Made by a program: the position numbers and the translations under genes. Under the pieces are notes generated by a model that worked only from the letters and a program-made list of their open reading frames with translations, was not told the origin of the DNA and did no database searches. Shown piece by piece: positions 58,001-64,000 of a stretch of DNA of 64,000 bases; position 1 is the stretch's first letter, and each line of letters opens with the position of its first letter. This DNA is from Nocardia acididurans (GTDB lineage: Bacteria > Actinomycetota > Actinomycetes > Mycobacteriales > Mycobacteriaceae). The stretch spans positions 434,001 through 498,000 of the forward strand of contig NZ_JAERRJ010000004.1 of the NCBI RefSeq assembly GCF_016741815.1. The letters are read 5' to 3'.

Positions 58001-61000
58001 GGTGAGGGCGGCCGGGTCGGCGCTCGCGGCGAAGGCGCCGAGCGCGGTCGGCGTGAACGAGGCGAGACCGACCCGTTCGGTGGCGATGACGGTCTCGAGG
58101 TAGCGCGGATCATGCCCGTCCGCGACGACGACCATGCGGCCGCCGACGGTCAAGGGCCCGAACAGTTCCCACGTCGAGATGTCGTCGGTCGCGGCTGTCG
58201 CGAACAGCACGACGTCCTGCTGGTTGAGGCCGTATTCCGTTGCCATCCGGCGGATCCGGTGCACGACCGCGCTGTGCGGCACCGCGTTCTCATCGCCCTC
58301 GCCGCCGAATACGATGTAGGCGGTGTGCGAATCCCGCAGGGGTGCACGGCGTTCCCCATCGGTGAGCGGCGACGGATCGAATCCGGAGAGTTCCAGCTCG
58401 TCGATGACGAGCATGGTCTGCCCGGGTTCGTCGAAGCCGTCCCGAGAGGTGGTGAGGATGCACACCGGCTCGGCCGTCCCGAGCGCGTGGGCGATTTGCC
58501 CGGCAGGCCCGTCCAGGTCGAGCGGCACGTACGCACCACCTGCCGCCAGTACCGCGTACACGGCGGTCACCAGGTCGGCGCTGCGCCGAATCCCCAGCGC
58601 AACTGTCGATTCCGGGCGCACCCCGGCGATGACGAGCCGTCGCGCCAGCCGATGCACGCGCGCCGCGAACTCCGAGTAGGACAGTTCGACGCGTCCGGGC
58701 GCGTCCTCGTACACCAGGGCGGTGGCGTACGGCGTGCGTTCGGCCTGCGCCTCGAACAGCGCGATCAGGTCGGCGGCAGCGTCTTCCGCCCCGTCGGCAC
58801 CCGCGTCCACCGCGGTGGCGTTCCAGTCGAACGACATGCGTTCGTGTTCGTCGGCCGCGAGCACGTCGTAATTTCCGACGGGTTCGTCCGCGTGCGCCGC
58901 GATGGCGACCAGGATGCGCCGGAACCGTTCGGCGAACCCGTGCACGGTGTTCTCGTCGAAAAGGTCTGCGGCATAGGTGAACAGTGCGGCCACCCCCCGC
59001 GGCGTCCCGTCGTCCTCGGTCTGTTCGGTGAGGTCGAGCCGCAATTCGAACGCGAGAGGCCGCTCCGAGTCCACCGCCGGTCGGGGCAGTCCCGGCTTCC
59101 GGAAGGCCAGTACGACCTGGACCAGCGGATGTCCGCTACCGGTCCGTGCCGGTTCGAGAATGTCCGCCAGTCGCGCAAGGGGCAGGTCGGCGTGCTCGAA
59201 CGCGGCGATGTCGGTCCGCCGAACCCGTGCCAGCAGCTCGGTGAAGGTTTCGCCCGGATCCACCTCGGCGCGCAGCACGAGCGTGTCGACGGATTCGCCG
59301 ACCGGCGTACCGATGACGATGTCCCGGGTGCCCGACAGTCGGGCGAGCAGCACCGCGAAGGCCGCGTGCACCACCATGAACAGCGTCGAATCATTACGCT
59401 GCGCAAGCCGATTCAGCGCCGCCTGCACATGCGGATCGACATCGAAGTCATAGGTCGCGCCCCGGCTGGACCCGGCCGCTGGGCGCGGGCGATCGACGGG
59501 TAGATCCAACCACGCTGATACCCCGGATAATTCGTCGCACCAGTACTCGATATGGCTGTTCTCCAGGGCTTCCGGCACATCCTGCGAGTCGTCCACAGCC
59601 GGGCGGACGGATTCCGGCAGTGCCGCGCGATCCAGCTTTCCGGCGGTTGTCAGCGGGATCCGATCGAGCGTCATGATCGAGGCGGGCACCAGGTGTGCGG
59701 GCAGACGGTTCCGGGCGTGCGCGGTGAGCTCGGCGAGGTCGATCGAATCATGCTCGGCCGCATACACGTACGCGATCAGCGTGGTTTCGCCGTCCACTTC
59801 CCGGCCGACCGTGACGGCCAGATCCACCGGGGGGTGTTCGGTGAGCACGGCATCGATCCGGCCGAGGTCGACGGGTGTTCCGTCGATCTCGACCCGGAAG
59901 TCGTTGCGTCCCAGGTATTCCAGTTCGCCGTCGACGGTCCAGTGCACCAGGTCGCCGGTGCGGTAGAGCCGGGAGCCGTTGCTGTCGAAGGGGTTGGCCA
60001 CGAATCGCTGGGCGGTGAGTCCGGCCTGTCCGTGGTAGCCGCGCGCCAGATCCGGTCCGCCCACGTACAGTTCGCCCGTCACGCCCAGTGGTGCCCGTGC
60101 GAGCTCGTCGTCGAGCACGTAGGCGGTGACGCCCGGAATGGGTGCGCCGATGGTGACCGGCCGATCCGGCAGCAGTTCGGTCATATTCGTCATGACCGTG
60201 GCTTCGGTGGGCCCGTAGGCATTCCAGAAGGCGCGCCCGTCGGCGGCCCAGCGCTGGACGAGGTCGGGTGGGCAGGCTTCGCCGCCGGTGATCACGACCC
60301 GCAGCGTGTCGAGTTCGGCGGGGTCGAGTCCGGCGAGGACGGCGGGGGTGAGGAAGGCGTGGGTCACCCGTTCGCGTTTCAGCAGGGCGGTGAGTTCGGC
60401 TCCGCCGGAGACGTCGGGCGACACCACGACCATGGTGGCCGCGCCGCCGATGGCCAGCAGCAGTTCGAGGATCGACGCGTCGAAGGACGGTGTCGCGAAG
60501 TGCATGGTGCGGGACTCGGTGGTGACGCGGTAGCGCCCCCGCTGTGCCTCGCAGCAGGCGGCGAGTCCGGCGTGGGTGACGAGAACGCTCTTGGGTTCTC
60601 CGGTGGTCCCGGAGGTGGGGATGGCGTAGGCCGGGTGTTCGGCGCGCAGTGGCCGCACGCGTTCGTCGTTGGTGATGGTGTCGGCGGGGTATCCGGCGGC
60701 GCGTTCGAGGGTGTCGGCGCTGTCGATGGCCAGCCATTCGATCGCGGTGGGCAGGTCCGCGAGGGTGTCGCCGACTGTCAGCCCCAGGACGGTTCCGGCG
60801 ATCCGGTGTGTGCTGCGGTCGCCCGGCTGATCGGGGTCGACGGGTACGAATCCGGCGCCGGACTTCGCGACCGCCCATACGGCGATCACGGATTCGGCCG
60901 ATCGCCGGATCCCGACGGCGACAAGGTCTTCCGGTCCGACTCCGCGATCGATCAGCAATCGGGCGAGCCGGGTGGATCGCATGTCGAGTTCGGCGTAGCC

Positions 61001-61147
61001 GAGGGTGGCGGTGGTTCCGGTGGCGTCGGCGAGGACGATCGCGATTCCGGCGGGGTCGGCTTCGACGGCGGTGCTCAGCAGCTGCGGCAGGGTGGGGATG
61101 CGGGGTCGCCTGGTTCGGGTGGGTCGTACGCGGGCCGGGCGAGTCAT
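52031..61147 (-). CDS. Giant degenerate NRPS-like protein (A-C'-A'-A'-A'-repeats-E'), no carrier domains
   Basis: 3038 residues in one open frame. Order: a nearly complete adenylation domain (about 15-510) with A3 PTSGTTGEPKS, A5 NAYGPTEA, A7 LYRTGDL and A10 GKLDRAALP; the C-terminal half of a condensation domain (about 545-780) without HHxxxDG; an eroded A domain (about 800-1080) whose P-loop reads VFGGEGDENAVPH; another (about 1180-1580) reading TCTAEMDGVAVPH but with YGPGEA and MYRTGDL kept; an N-terminal A fragment (about 1700-1885); a repetitive, Pro/Glu-rich region (about 1890-2600); and an epimerisation/condensation-like domain (about 2600-3038) whose HH motif reads NGLVVDD. No GGxS carrier motif occurs. 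Hand-read specificity residues for the first A domain are D-A-L-F-V-T-A-V-M-K. Function unknown. Confidence 0.85.
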   Translation of the reverse strand: MTRPARVRPTRTRRPRIPTLPQLLSTAVEADPAGIAIVLADATGTTATLGYAELDMRSTRLARLLIDRGVGPEDLVAVGIRRSAESVIAVWAVAKSGAGFVPVDPDQPGDRSTHRIAGTVLGLTVGDTLADLPTAIEWLAIDSADTLERAAGYPADTITNDERVRPLRAEHPAYAIPTSGTTGEPKSVLVTHAGLAACCEAQRGRYRVTTESRTMHFATPSFDASILELLLAIGGAATMVVVSPDVSGGAELTALLKRERVTHAFLTPAVLAGLDPAELDTLRVVITGGEACPPDLVQRWAADGRAFWNAYGPTEATVMTNMTELLPDRPVTIGAPIPGVTAYVLDDELARAPLGVTGELYVGGPDLARGYHGQAGLTAQRFVANPFDSNGSRLYRTGDLVHWTVDGELEYLGRNDFRVEIDGTPVDLGRIDAVLTEHPPVDLAVTVGREVDGETTLIAYVYAAEHDSIDLAELTAHARNRLPAHLVPASIMTLDRIPLTTAGKLDRAALPESVRPAVDDSQDVPEALENSHIEYWCDELSGVSAWLDLPVDRPRPAAGSSRGATYDFDVDPHVQAALNRLAQRNDSTLFMVVHAAFAVLLARLSGTRDIVIGTPVGESVDTLVLRAEVDPGETFTELLARVRRTDIAAFEHADLPLARLADILEPARTGSGHPLVQVVLAFRKPGLPRPAVDSERPLAFELRLDLTEQTEDDGTPRGVAALFTYAADLFDENTVHGFAERFRRILVAIAAHADEPVGNYDVLAADEHERMSFDWNATAVDAGADGAEDAAADLIALFEAQAERTPYATALVYEDAPGRVELSYSEFAARVHRLARRLVIAGVRPESTVALGIRRSADLVTAVYAVLAAGGAYVPLDLDGPAGQIAHALGTAEPVCILTTSRDGFDEPGQTMLVIDELELSGFDPSPLTDGERRAPLRDSHTAYIVFGGEGDENAVPHSAVVHRIRRMATEYGLNQQDVVLFATAATDDISTWELFGPLTVGGRMVVVADGHDPRYLETVIATERVGLASFTPTALGAFAASADPAALTSLRALLVADSALDADTITAARRLGDIDLHYLHGPTGNTTGDTARETTEANENPLTADEFAAGADLDVEPLAPIGAIASDEHVALVDPVEPAAPVEPAASFEAEALDDVEPERVRLSWNETRHPVEGGATLASLLNRTVAASPYTLALVADEARGRLELSYSELAEQVNPLARHLISLGVGPESRVVLALRRSADLVIAMYAVTVAGGAWVPVDPDQPGDRTARMVATVAPVCVLTNGDTGFVTDVAPVIRMDRLALGTLAAQQITDAERLAPLHAGNTAYVTCTAEMDGVAVPHSAIVNQMLWKTAEFGLGSDDAVLLQTAATVDLSVWEFWSAAVSGGCLIVAAPDGHEDPAYLNAVMDREQVTTLHTEPATLAALLTESDGALPDSLRRVLTHGAAPTGAMMQRFRTANPGVALYTLYGPGEAAVSVTSHAVGDADQDALPLGAPAWNCRVYVLDSRLRQVPAGEPGELYLAGAQLARGYLGRPGRTADRFVANPFDTGERMYRTGDLAAWTADGELEHRGRIERPTSEESVLPTPRTEPTADSADAPPAAAPSTESEPKSAPAVTVAPVTEFASTAREPRPTRADSVPAVPRFAPTSGDSLRAAPDPAYAPEPAAPQLASALSELASGTADPTAVVSRLAAAVPEAPAGEPGSTLPELMAATVAADPQAPAMVFRGRTFTYGQLDAESSRLARVLIDRGAGPRVRVAVALPRSVASVLAVWAVAKTGAALVPVNSAHHTARIERALAEAKATIGLTVTAETPALPRFASGADWLTLDDPVFGADVESRPPTPISDDERATRIRPANIAYLHEDVTATQADLTDLATNYPDVQLRVDKSTHEILRALATATPVDLNQPAPAVAPPPVESFTEDDAWATTAVLPMITIDRAAPSVKLRAPEPEFDSHPEEVEEPAHFEHPAPDPAPFGDPVGGSDPVGDPVGGSDPLGDPVGGSDPVGDPVGGSDPLGDPVGGSDPFGNPVGGSDPFGNPVGGSDPLGNPLGGSDPFGNPHAERATFGDRGTPPATVDDPAARPSADGSAAEPESAGTPATAGSPFGDLAADPASGPNPVVRQGDFGRATAFGASAAEPVAAGNPADVLQEPAAPPAAALGTAASQVTDRPARNKVSIPYEDLAPTQYLPRIELTGLVPEISTPAPVVPKVDVPAEPAVAATDRGLESAAAAPASNAWETAADPHARRAERTPEPATAEPDLATPSEPVPARAAHEEPQPISPHAPIAGTEPVSARAPFAGQEPVPSRGGFAGQEPVPSRGGFAGQEPVPSRGGFAGQESVLSRGTFAGQESVPTRGGFAGQESVLSRGTFAGQEAGAAREASAEPQPMPVRDASPQPQPQPQPQPQPQPQPQPQPQPQREAFAESQPGAAREAVVEPQPMPVRQAAAQSQPVPEVFGETQSDSARTVSTEPESLPTRAAVAEPEPAAAAVSGVEESSDAVAAEAESGSVVPGADARGETVAAEAQWGSAVPGAETRRETVAEAESGSAVPGAETRGGTPAEDAADEGAAVSAPAPVSEGVRVPAGLGAALAAAAPRLTAVGQVSPLPAGAVGVLEVDSSGIWERAITLDIGADLSGSRVRRAVAALLDRHPALWARLRWDEDSAVLDIPARPDRGAAVVWQLDPGVQAVGDPIQAVINAAAVELDPENGRNIRFVLVENAAESGGDPADRAAATLVVVANGLVVDDTSWRTIIEDLTAFWSGGHATPPSADAHPSGIARALAARSGDADTVAELAWWRDTLAGASAGTAPEALLGDPELAGRGRVSVSITGEGAAAVDTVARHYDATIDDVLLAALAVTLLDESGESARPTTGSVVRLVADGRDGDPAGSRTVGAFSTTYPLPLRLDGVDFDDVRQGGACAGAVLEQIRDARRRVPSNGVGFGLLQHLNPATVPDIAGLPVGRIGFRYRDLRPARVYPEPVADDLYLDVTVDTTQDGLLARFDFAGVALDLEQVKKLVEGWVQALGGLAEHGRAINP
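53891..53962 (-). repeat. Twelve CTGCGG hexanucleotides coding for (Pro-Gln)12
   Basis: Perfect tandem 6-bp repeat inside the giant NRPS-like gene, encoding alternating Pro and Gln around residues 2396-2419. Copy-number change would keep the frame. Confidence 0.92.
54038..54253 (-). repeat. Six 36-bp repeats coding for FAGQExVxSRGG units
   Basis: Units FAGQEPVPSRGG (three copies), FAGQESVLSRGT, FAGQESVPTRGG and FAGQESVLSRGT, followed by a partial FAGQEAG. Residues about 2299-2370 of the giant protein. The first three are almost identical in DNA. Confidence 0.9.
54977..55216 (-). repeat. Eight 30-bp repeats coding for GDPVGGSDPx units
   Basis: Eight ten-residue units of the form G(D/N)P(V/L)GGSDP(V/L/F), residues about 1978-2057 of the giant protein. 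Alternating V/L units suggest duplication of a 60-bp pair. Confidence 0.92.
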
Positions 61148-61309
61148 GCGCCAACCACCCGGAACTCGTTGTGCCGGTTCCCGACCACCCGAATCATGAA
61201 GCTGTCCTCATCCTGTCCGTTGTTGCTCGTGCCCGCCGCGCATACCGGAAACCATCGGGTGTGCGCAGGCTGTGTTACTTCGTGCCGACTGTGTTCATCA
61301 GGTTGCCGA

Positions 61310-63694
61310 TCACCGTTCCGGCAGGACGACGACCGGGGTGGGCGTCGCCCATCGCGCGGTGCCGGGTGCGGCGTCGGTGATGACGCCGCGGAGGTCGGCG
61401 AGGGCGGCCGGGTCGATCTCGGCGAGGCGGGTGTGGTCGGCGAACAGGTGGGTGACCCATTCGTCGGCCAGCGCGCCGGTGAGGTCGTCCGCGGCGCCGG
61501 CGGGCAGGGTGACCGTGGCTCCGGCCAGGCCGACGGTCACCGATTCGATCAGTGCGAGAGCGGATTCGGGGCCGGCCAGGGTGTAGGTCCGGGATTCGTA
61601 GGTCAGTTCGGCCGCGGTCAGCACTCCGTCGGCTATCGCGGCGAGCTGGTCGTAGCCGAGGGTCGCGGCGCCGTGGATGTAGGCCGGATCGTCGCCGCGC
61701 AGGGCGCGTACGCGGTCGGCGTAGGTGACCGGGCGGGCGGAGGCGGCGGCGATCTCGTCGGCGACGGCCGGATCGTCGAGGGCCAGCCAGTCGATGCCGT
61801 CGGCGGGGACAGCGCCGAGCGTGACGCCGACCTTGACATCGAATCCCGCTGCGCCACCGTGGATGGCCTCGATTCCGTGCACCGCCGTGGCGACGGGCAC
61901 CAGGGCGGCCCCGGCCTTGAGTACCGCCCAGGTGGCGACCGCTGCGTCGACGCCGCGCGCCAGCCGTAGGGCGACTCCGGTGCCGGGCCCGCTCCCCCGC
62001 CCGATGAGCACCCGCGCGAGTCGCGAGGATCGGGCGTCGAGTTCCCGATAGGTGAGGACGTCTTCGCCTCGGGCCAGGGCCGGACCATCCGGATCATCGT
62101 CGACCACGGTGGTCAGGGTCCGGGTGAGGGCGGTCCCGCGTGCGGCGGAGAGCGTGAGGGTCACCGGCGTGGGTTCGACTGCCACCACGGCGGATTCGCC
62201 GACGGTGGCCTGTGCCGGGGTGTCGAGTTCGGGGGAGGCATCGTCGATTCCGAGGGCGCGCACCGGAATATCCGGGTCCGCGGCGACCGCGGTGAGGATG
62301 CGGCCCAGGTCGTCGCCCAGGCAGTCGATGGTGTCGTCGTCGAAAATATCTGTCGCGTAGGAGAACACGATGCCCAGTTCGCCCACCGCGTCGCCGGTGG
62401 CGGGTCCGGGTTCGATGCCGATCTGCAGGTCGAAGGTCGCCGCGGCGAGGTCGACGTCGAGCGCCGCCACGGTGAGCCCGGGTAGTTCGAGGGCCGGGGC
62501 CGTGCTGTCGTGCGCGGAAAGCACCACCTGCGGTAGTGGATTCGCGGGCGTTCGTCCGGGCGCGGCGGTTTCCACCACCCGTTCGAAGGGAATGTCGGCG
62601 TTCGCGCAGGCGGCGAGCCGGGTCGCCCCGGCCTGGCGGATCAGATCGGCGAAGGATGCGGCGGGATCGACGGCGGTGCGCAGGATCAGGGTGTTGGCGA
62701 ACAGTCCGACCAAATCCTCCAGCCCCGGTTCGGTGCGGCCGGTGGTGGGCATGCCGATGACCACGTCGGAGCTGCCGGAGATGCGTGCGAGCAGTACGGC
62801 GAGCGCGGCGTGCACCACCGTGAACAGTGATGAATCCTGCTGTCGCGCCGCCGTGTCCAGGCCCGCGTGCACTGCGGCGGGCAGCAGGAAGTCGACGACG
62901 GCGCACCGCTGTGAGGCGATGGCCGGTCGGGGCCGGGTCAGCGGCAGGACCGGGGTTTCCGGCAGTCCGGCGAGTCGTTCCCGCCAGTACGCGGATTGCC
63001 GTGCGGCGAGCGAGTTCTCGTCCTCGTCGGAGCCGAGGATGGCCCGCTGCCGCTTCGCGAAGTCGGCGTATTGCGTGGCCAGCGGGGCCCAATCCGGCGC
63101 GTCTCCCGCGAGGCGGGCCCGGTAGGCGGTCATGAGGTCGCGGGCCAGCGGGTTCATGGCGGCCCGGTCGGCGCAGATGTGGTGGGCGACCACGATGAGC
63201 AGATAGTCGTTGCGGTCGTCGCCGGTGAGCAGCCGGACGCGCACGGGAACCTGTGTGGTGACGTCGAATCCGGTGGAGATGAGTTCGGCGACGCGGCCGC
63301 CGATATCGGCGGATCGCTCCACCACGAGCCCGTCGGGCAGGACCTCGTCGACGGACAGGATCTCCTGGTACGGCACGCCGGGCTCGGATTCCGGGTATCG
63401 GGTGCGCAGCACTTCGTGCCGCTGCAGCACGTCCTCGGCGGCCCGGCGCAGTGCGGGCAGGTCGAGCCGCCCGGTGAGCCGTACGGCCATGGGTATGTTG
63501 CGGGCCGCGGATTTCGGATCGAGCCGGTTCTGCGCCCACAGGCGTTGCTGGGCCGGCGACAGCGGTGGCCGCTCCTCCGTCGGTGCGAGCCGGGCGGCGG
63601 TGGATTCGGCGGCGAATTCGACTGTGGCGGTGAGCGGCTGCCCGGACAGCGGGCTGCCGGAACGGCGCAGGTCGGTATCGCGCGCTGTTTCCAT
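61310..63694 (-). CDS. NRPS-like protein: condensation domain plus truncated adenylation domain, no carrier
   Basis: 794 residues. The condensation domain (about 40-480) starts with PLSPAQQRLWAQNRLDP, keeps HHICADR (HHxxxD intact, final Gly replaced by Arg) and has VVIGMPTTGRTEPGLEDLVGLFANTL (seen in two parts). A truncated adenylation region (about 530-790) opens with LTYRELDARSSRLARVLIGRG, but where the P-loop should be it reads PAYIHGAATLGYDQLA, and it ends before A4. It lies 162 bp upstream of the giant gene on the same strand. It is a possible starter condensation partner or a non-catalytic scaffold. The start at 63694 is set by the domain frame; GAGAGGTGA lies 12 nt upstream. Confidence 0.85.
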   Translation of the reverse strand: METARDTDLRRSGSPLSGQPLTATVEFAAESTAARLAPTEERPPLSPAQQRLWAQNRLDPKSAARNIPMAVRLTGRLDLPALRRAAEDVLQRHEVLRTRYPESEPGVPYQEILSVDEVLPDGLVVERSADIGGRVAELISTGFDVTTQVPVRVRLLTGDDRNDYLLIVVAHHICADRAAMNPLARDLMTAYRARLAGDAPDWAPLATQYADFAKRQRAILGSDEDENSLAARQSAYWRERLAGLPETPVLPLTRPRPAIASQRCAVVDFLLPAAVHAGLDTAARQQDSSLFTVVHAALAVLLARISGSSDVVIGMPTTGRTEPGLEDLVGLFANTLILRTAVDPAASFADLIRQAGATRLAACANADIPFERVVETAAPGRTPANPLPQVVLSAHDSTAPALELPGLTVAALDVDLAAATFDLQIGIEPGPATGDAVGELGIVFSYATDIFDDDTIDCLGDDLGRILTAVAADPDIPVRALGIDDASPELDTPAQATVGESAVVAVEPTPVTLTLSAARGTALTRTLTTVVDDDPDGPALARGEDVLTYRELDARSSRLARVLIGRGSGPGTGVALRLARGVDAAVATWAVLKAGAALVPVATAVHGIEAIHGGAAGFDVKVGVTLGAVPADGIDWLALDDPAVADEIAAASARPVTYADRVRALRGDDPAYIHGAATLGYDQLAAIADGVLTAAELTYESRTYTLAGPESALALIESVTVGLAGATVTLPAGAADDLTGALADEWVTHLFADHTRLAEIDPAALADLRGVITDAAPGTARWATPTPVVVLPER

Positions 63695-63929
63695 TCGAGT
63701 GCATTCACCTCTCGGGTCTAGCTGGTCCGCTCGCCGAATGCCTTCGGCCGACCGAACTTCGACCGATGTCTTCCCGGCCTGCGGACGGGGCCATCATATC
63801 GGTGCCGCCAAGTCCCGCGGACTGCTCGAATGCAGGGACTTTCGGCTACCGGCCGCCGTCGGCGCCGTGGCGTGAACTGCGCCACAATCGATCAGTGGCG
63901 GCTATCACCGATAGGGTGTGCGCCCGTGT

Positions 63930-64000
63930 TCACAGCCAGCCGCGGCGCGTAGCCTGCACTCCCGCTTGGAATCTCGTGCTGGCGCCGAGGCGTTCCAGCA
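63930..64000 (-). CDS. C-terminal end of a LuxR/NarL-type HTH regulator (runs off the window)
   Basis: The minus-strand frame enters at the window edge and ends at TGA 63930-63932, giving LERLGASTRFQAGVQATRRG followed by WL. This is the ending of LuxR-type helix-turn-helix domains (…LGVSTRxQAxxxAxRxGxL). Only 22 residues are visible. It lies 235 bp upstream of the NRPS-like gene on the same strand and could regulate it. The intervening stretch shows no gene. Confidence 0.72.
   Translation of the reverse strand, partial: LERLGASTRFQAGVQATRRGWL

Noticed and set aside
52031..61147. Calling the giant gene a functional multimodular synthetase
   Set aside because: No carrier motif, only a half condensation domain, and three of four adenylation regions lack the P-loop.

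Overview
The window reads as chromosomal DNA of a mycolic-acid actinomycete, most likely a Nocardia or close relative. The base composition is very GC-rich. There is a mycobactin/nocobactin-type lysine N-hydroxylase, DtxR/IdeR-type iron boxes, an antigen-85-like mycolyltransferase, an MTB12-like secreted antigen, MMPL transporters and an S10 ribosomal operon that ends at rpsQ, as in Mycobacteriales. The species is inferred from gene content; no rRNA or tRNA gene was seen.

Layout. 1-2 kb: the 5' end of an amylo-alpha-1,6-glucosidase-like gene, translationally coupled to a GT4 glycosyltransferase. 2.4-15.3 kb: an iron-acquisition region. Four IdeR-type boxes (3706, 3796, 10474, 14804) flank a degenerate adenylation-domain protein, two paralogous iron-siderophore binding lipoproteins, an operon of MbtG-like hydroxylase, one-module C-A-PCP synthetase and binding lipoprotein, a secreted MTB12-like antigen, an IrtA/IrtB-type ABC pair and a PPOX-class flavoenzyme. 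15.3-23.6 kb: DUF4190 membrane protein, RluA pseudouridine synthase, CPBP protease, a small secreted protein, two tandem MMPL exporters and an EXLDI protein. 23.8-31.3 kb: regulator/target pairs (LysR with DUF5997, MFS with MarR, S15 hydrolase with TetR), another PPOX protein and a CxxC protein. 31.5-36.8 kb: rpsJ-rplC-rplD-rplW-rplB-rpsS-rplV-rpsC-rplP-rpmC-rpsQ on the minus strand. 37.4-39.5 kb: a protein with 11-residue repeats, a likely RHH/MazF-type toxin-antitoxin pair and a small membrane protein. 39.6-50.7 kb: hotdog thioesterase, lycopene-cyclase family protein, extended SDR, a drug/lipid ABC exporter with a tiny in-operon ORF, aldehyde dehydrogenase with an offset cysteine, a double TetR repressor, a crotonase and an Nramp transporter. 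50.8-64 kb: antigen-85-like esterase, a 3038-residue degenerate NRPS-like protein, a 794-residue C-domain/degenerate-A protein, and the C-terminal tail of a LuxR-type regulator at the edge.

The most unusual material is the NRPS-like proteins. Three open, uninterrupted genes (2426-3682, 52031-61147, 61310-63694) contain clear adenylation and condensation homology but no carrier domain. Most of their adenylation segments have lost the P-loop (TSGTTGxPKG) while the flanking sequence stays in frame. The largest also has three different tandem-repeat tracts and ends in an epimerisation-like domain without its HH motif. The only complete module in the window is the iron-regulated C-A-PCP protein at 5904-9074, and even its condensation motif has Ala in place of the second His. 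All functional calls rest on motif reading by eye; no database search was run.
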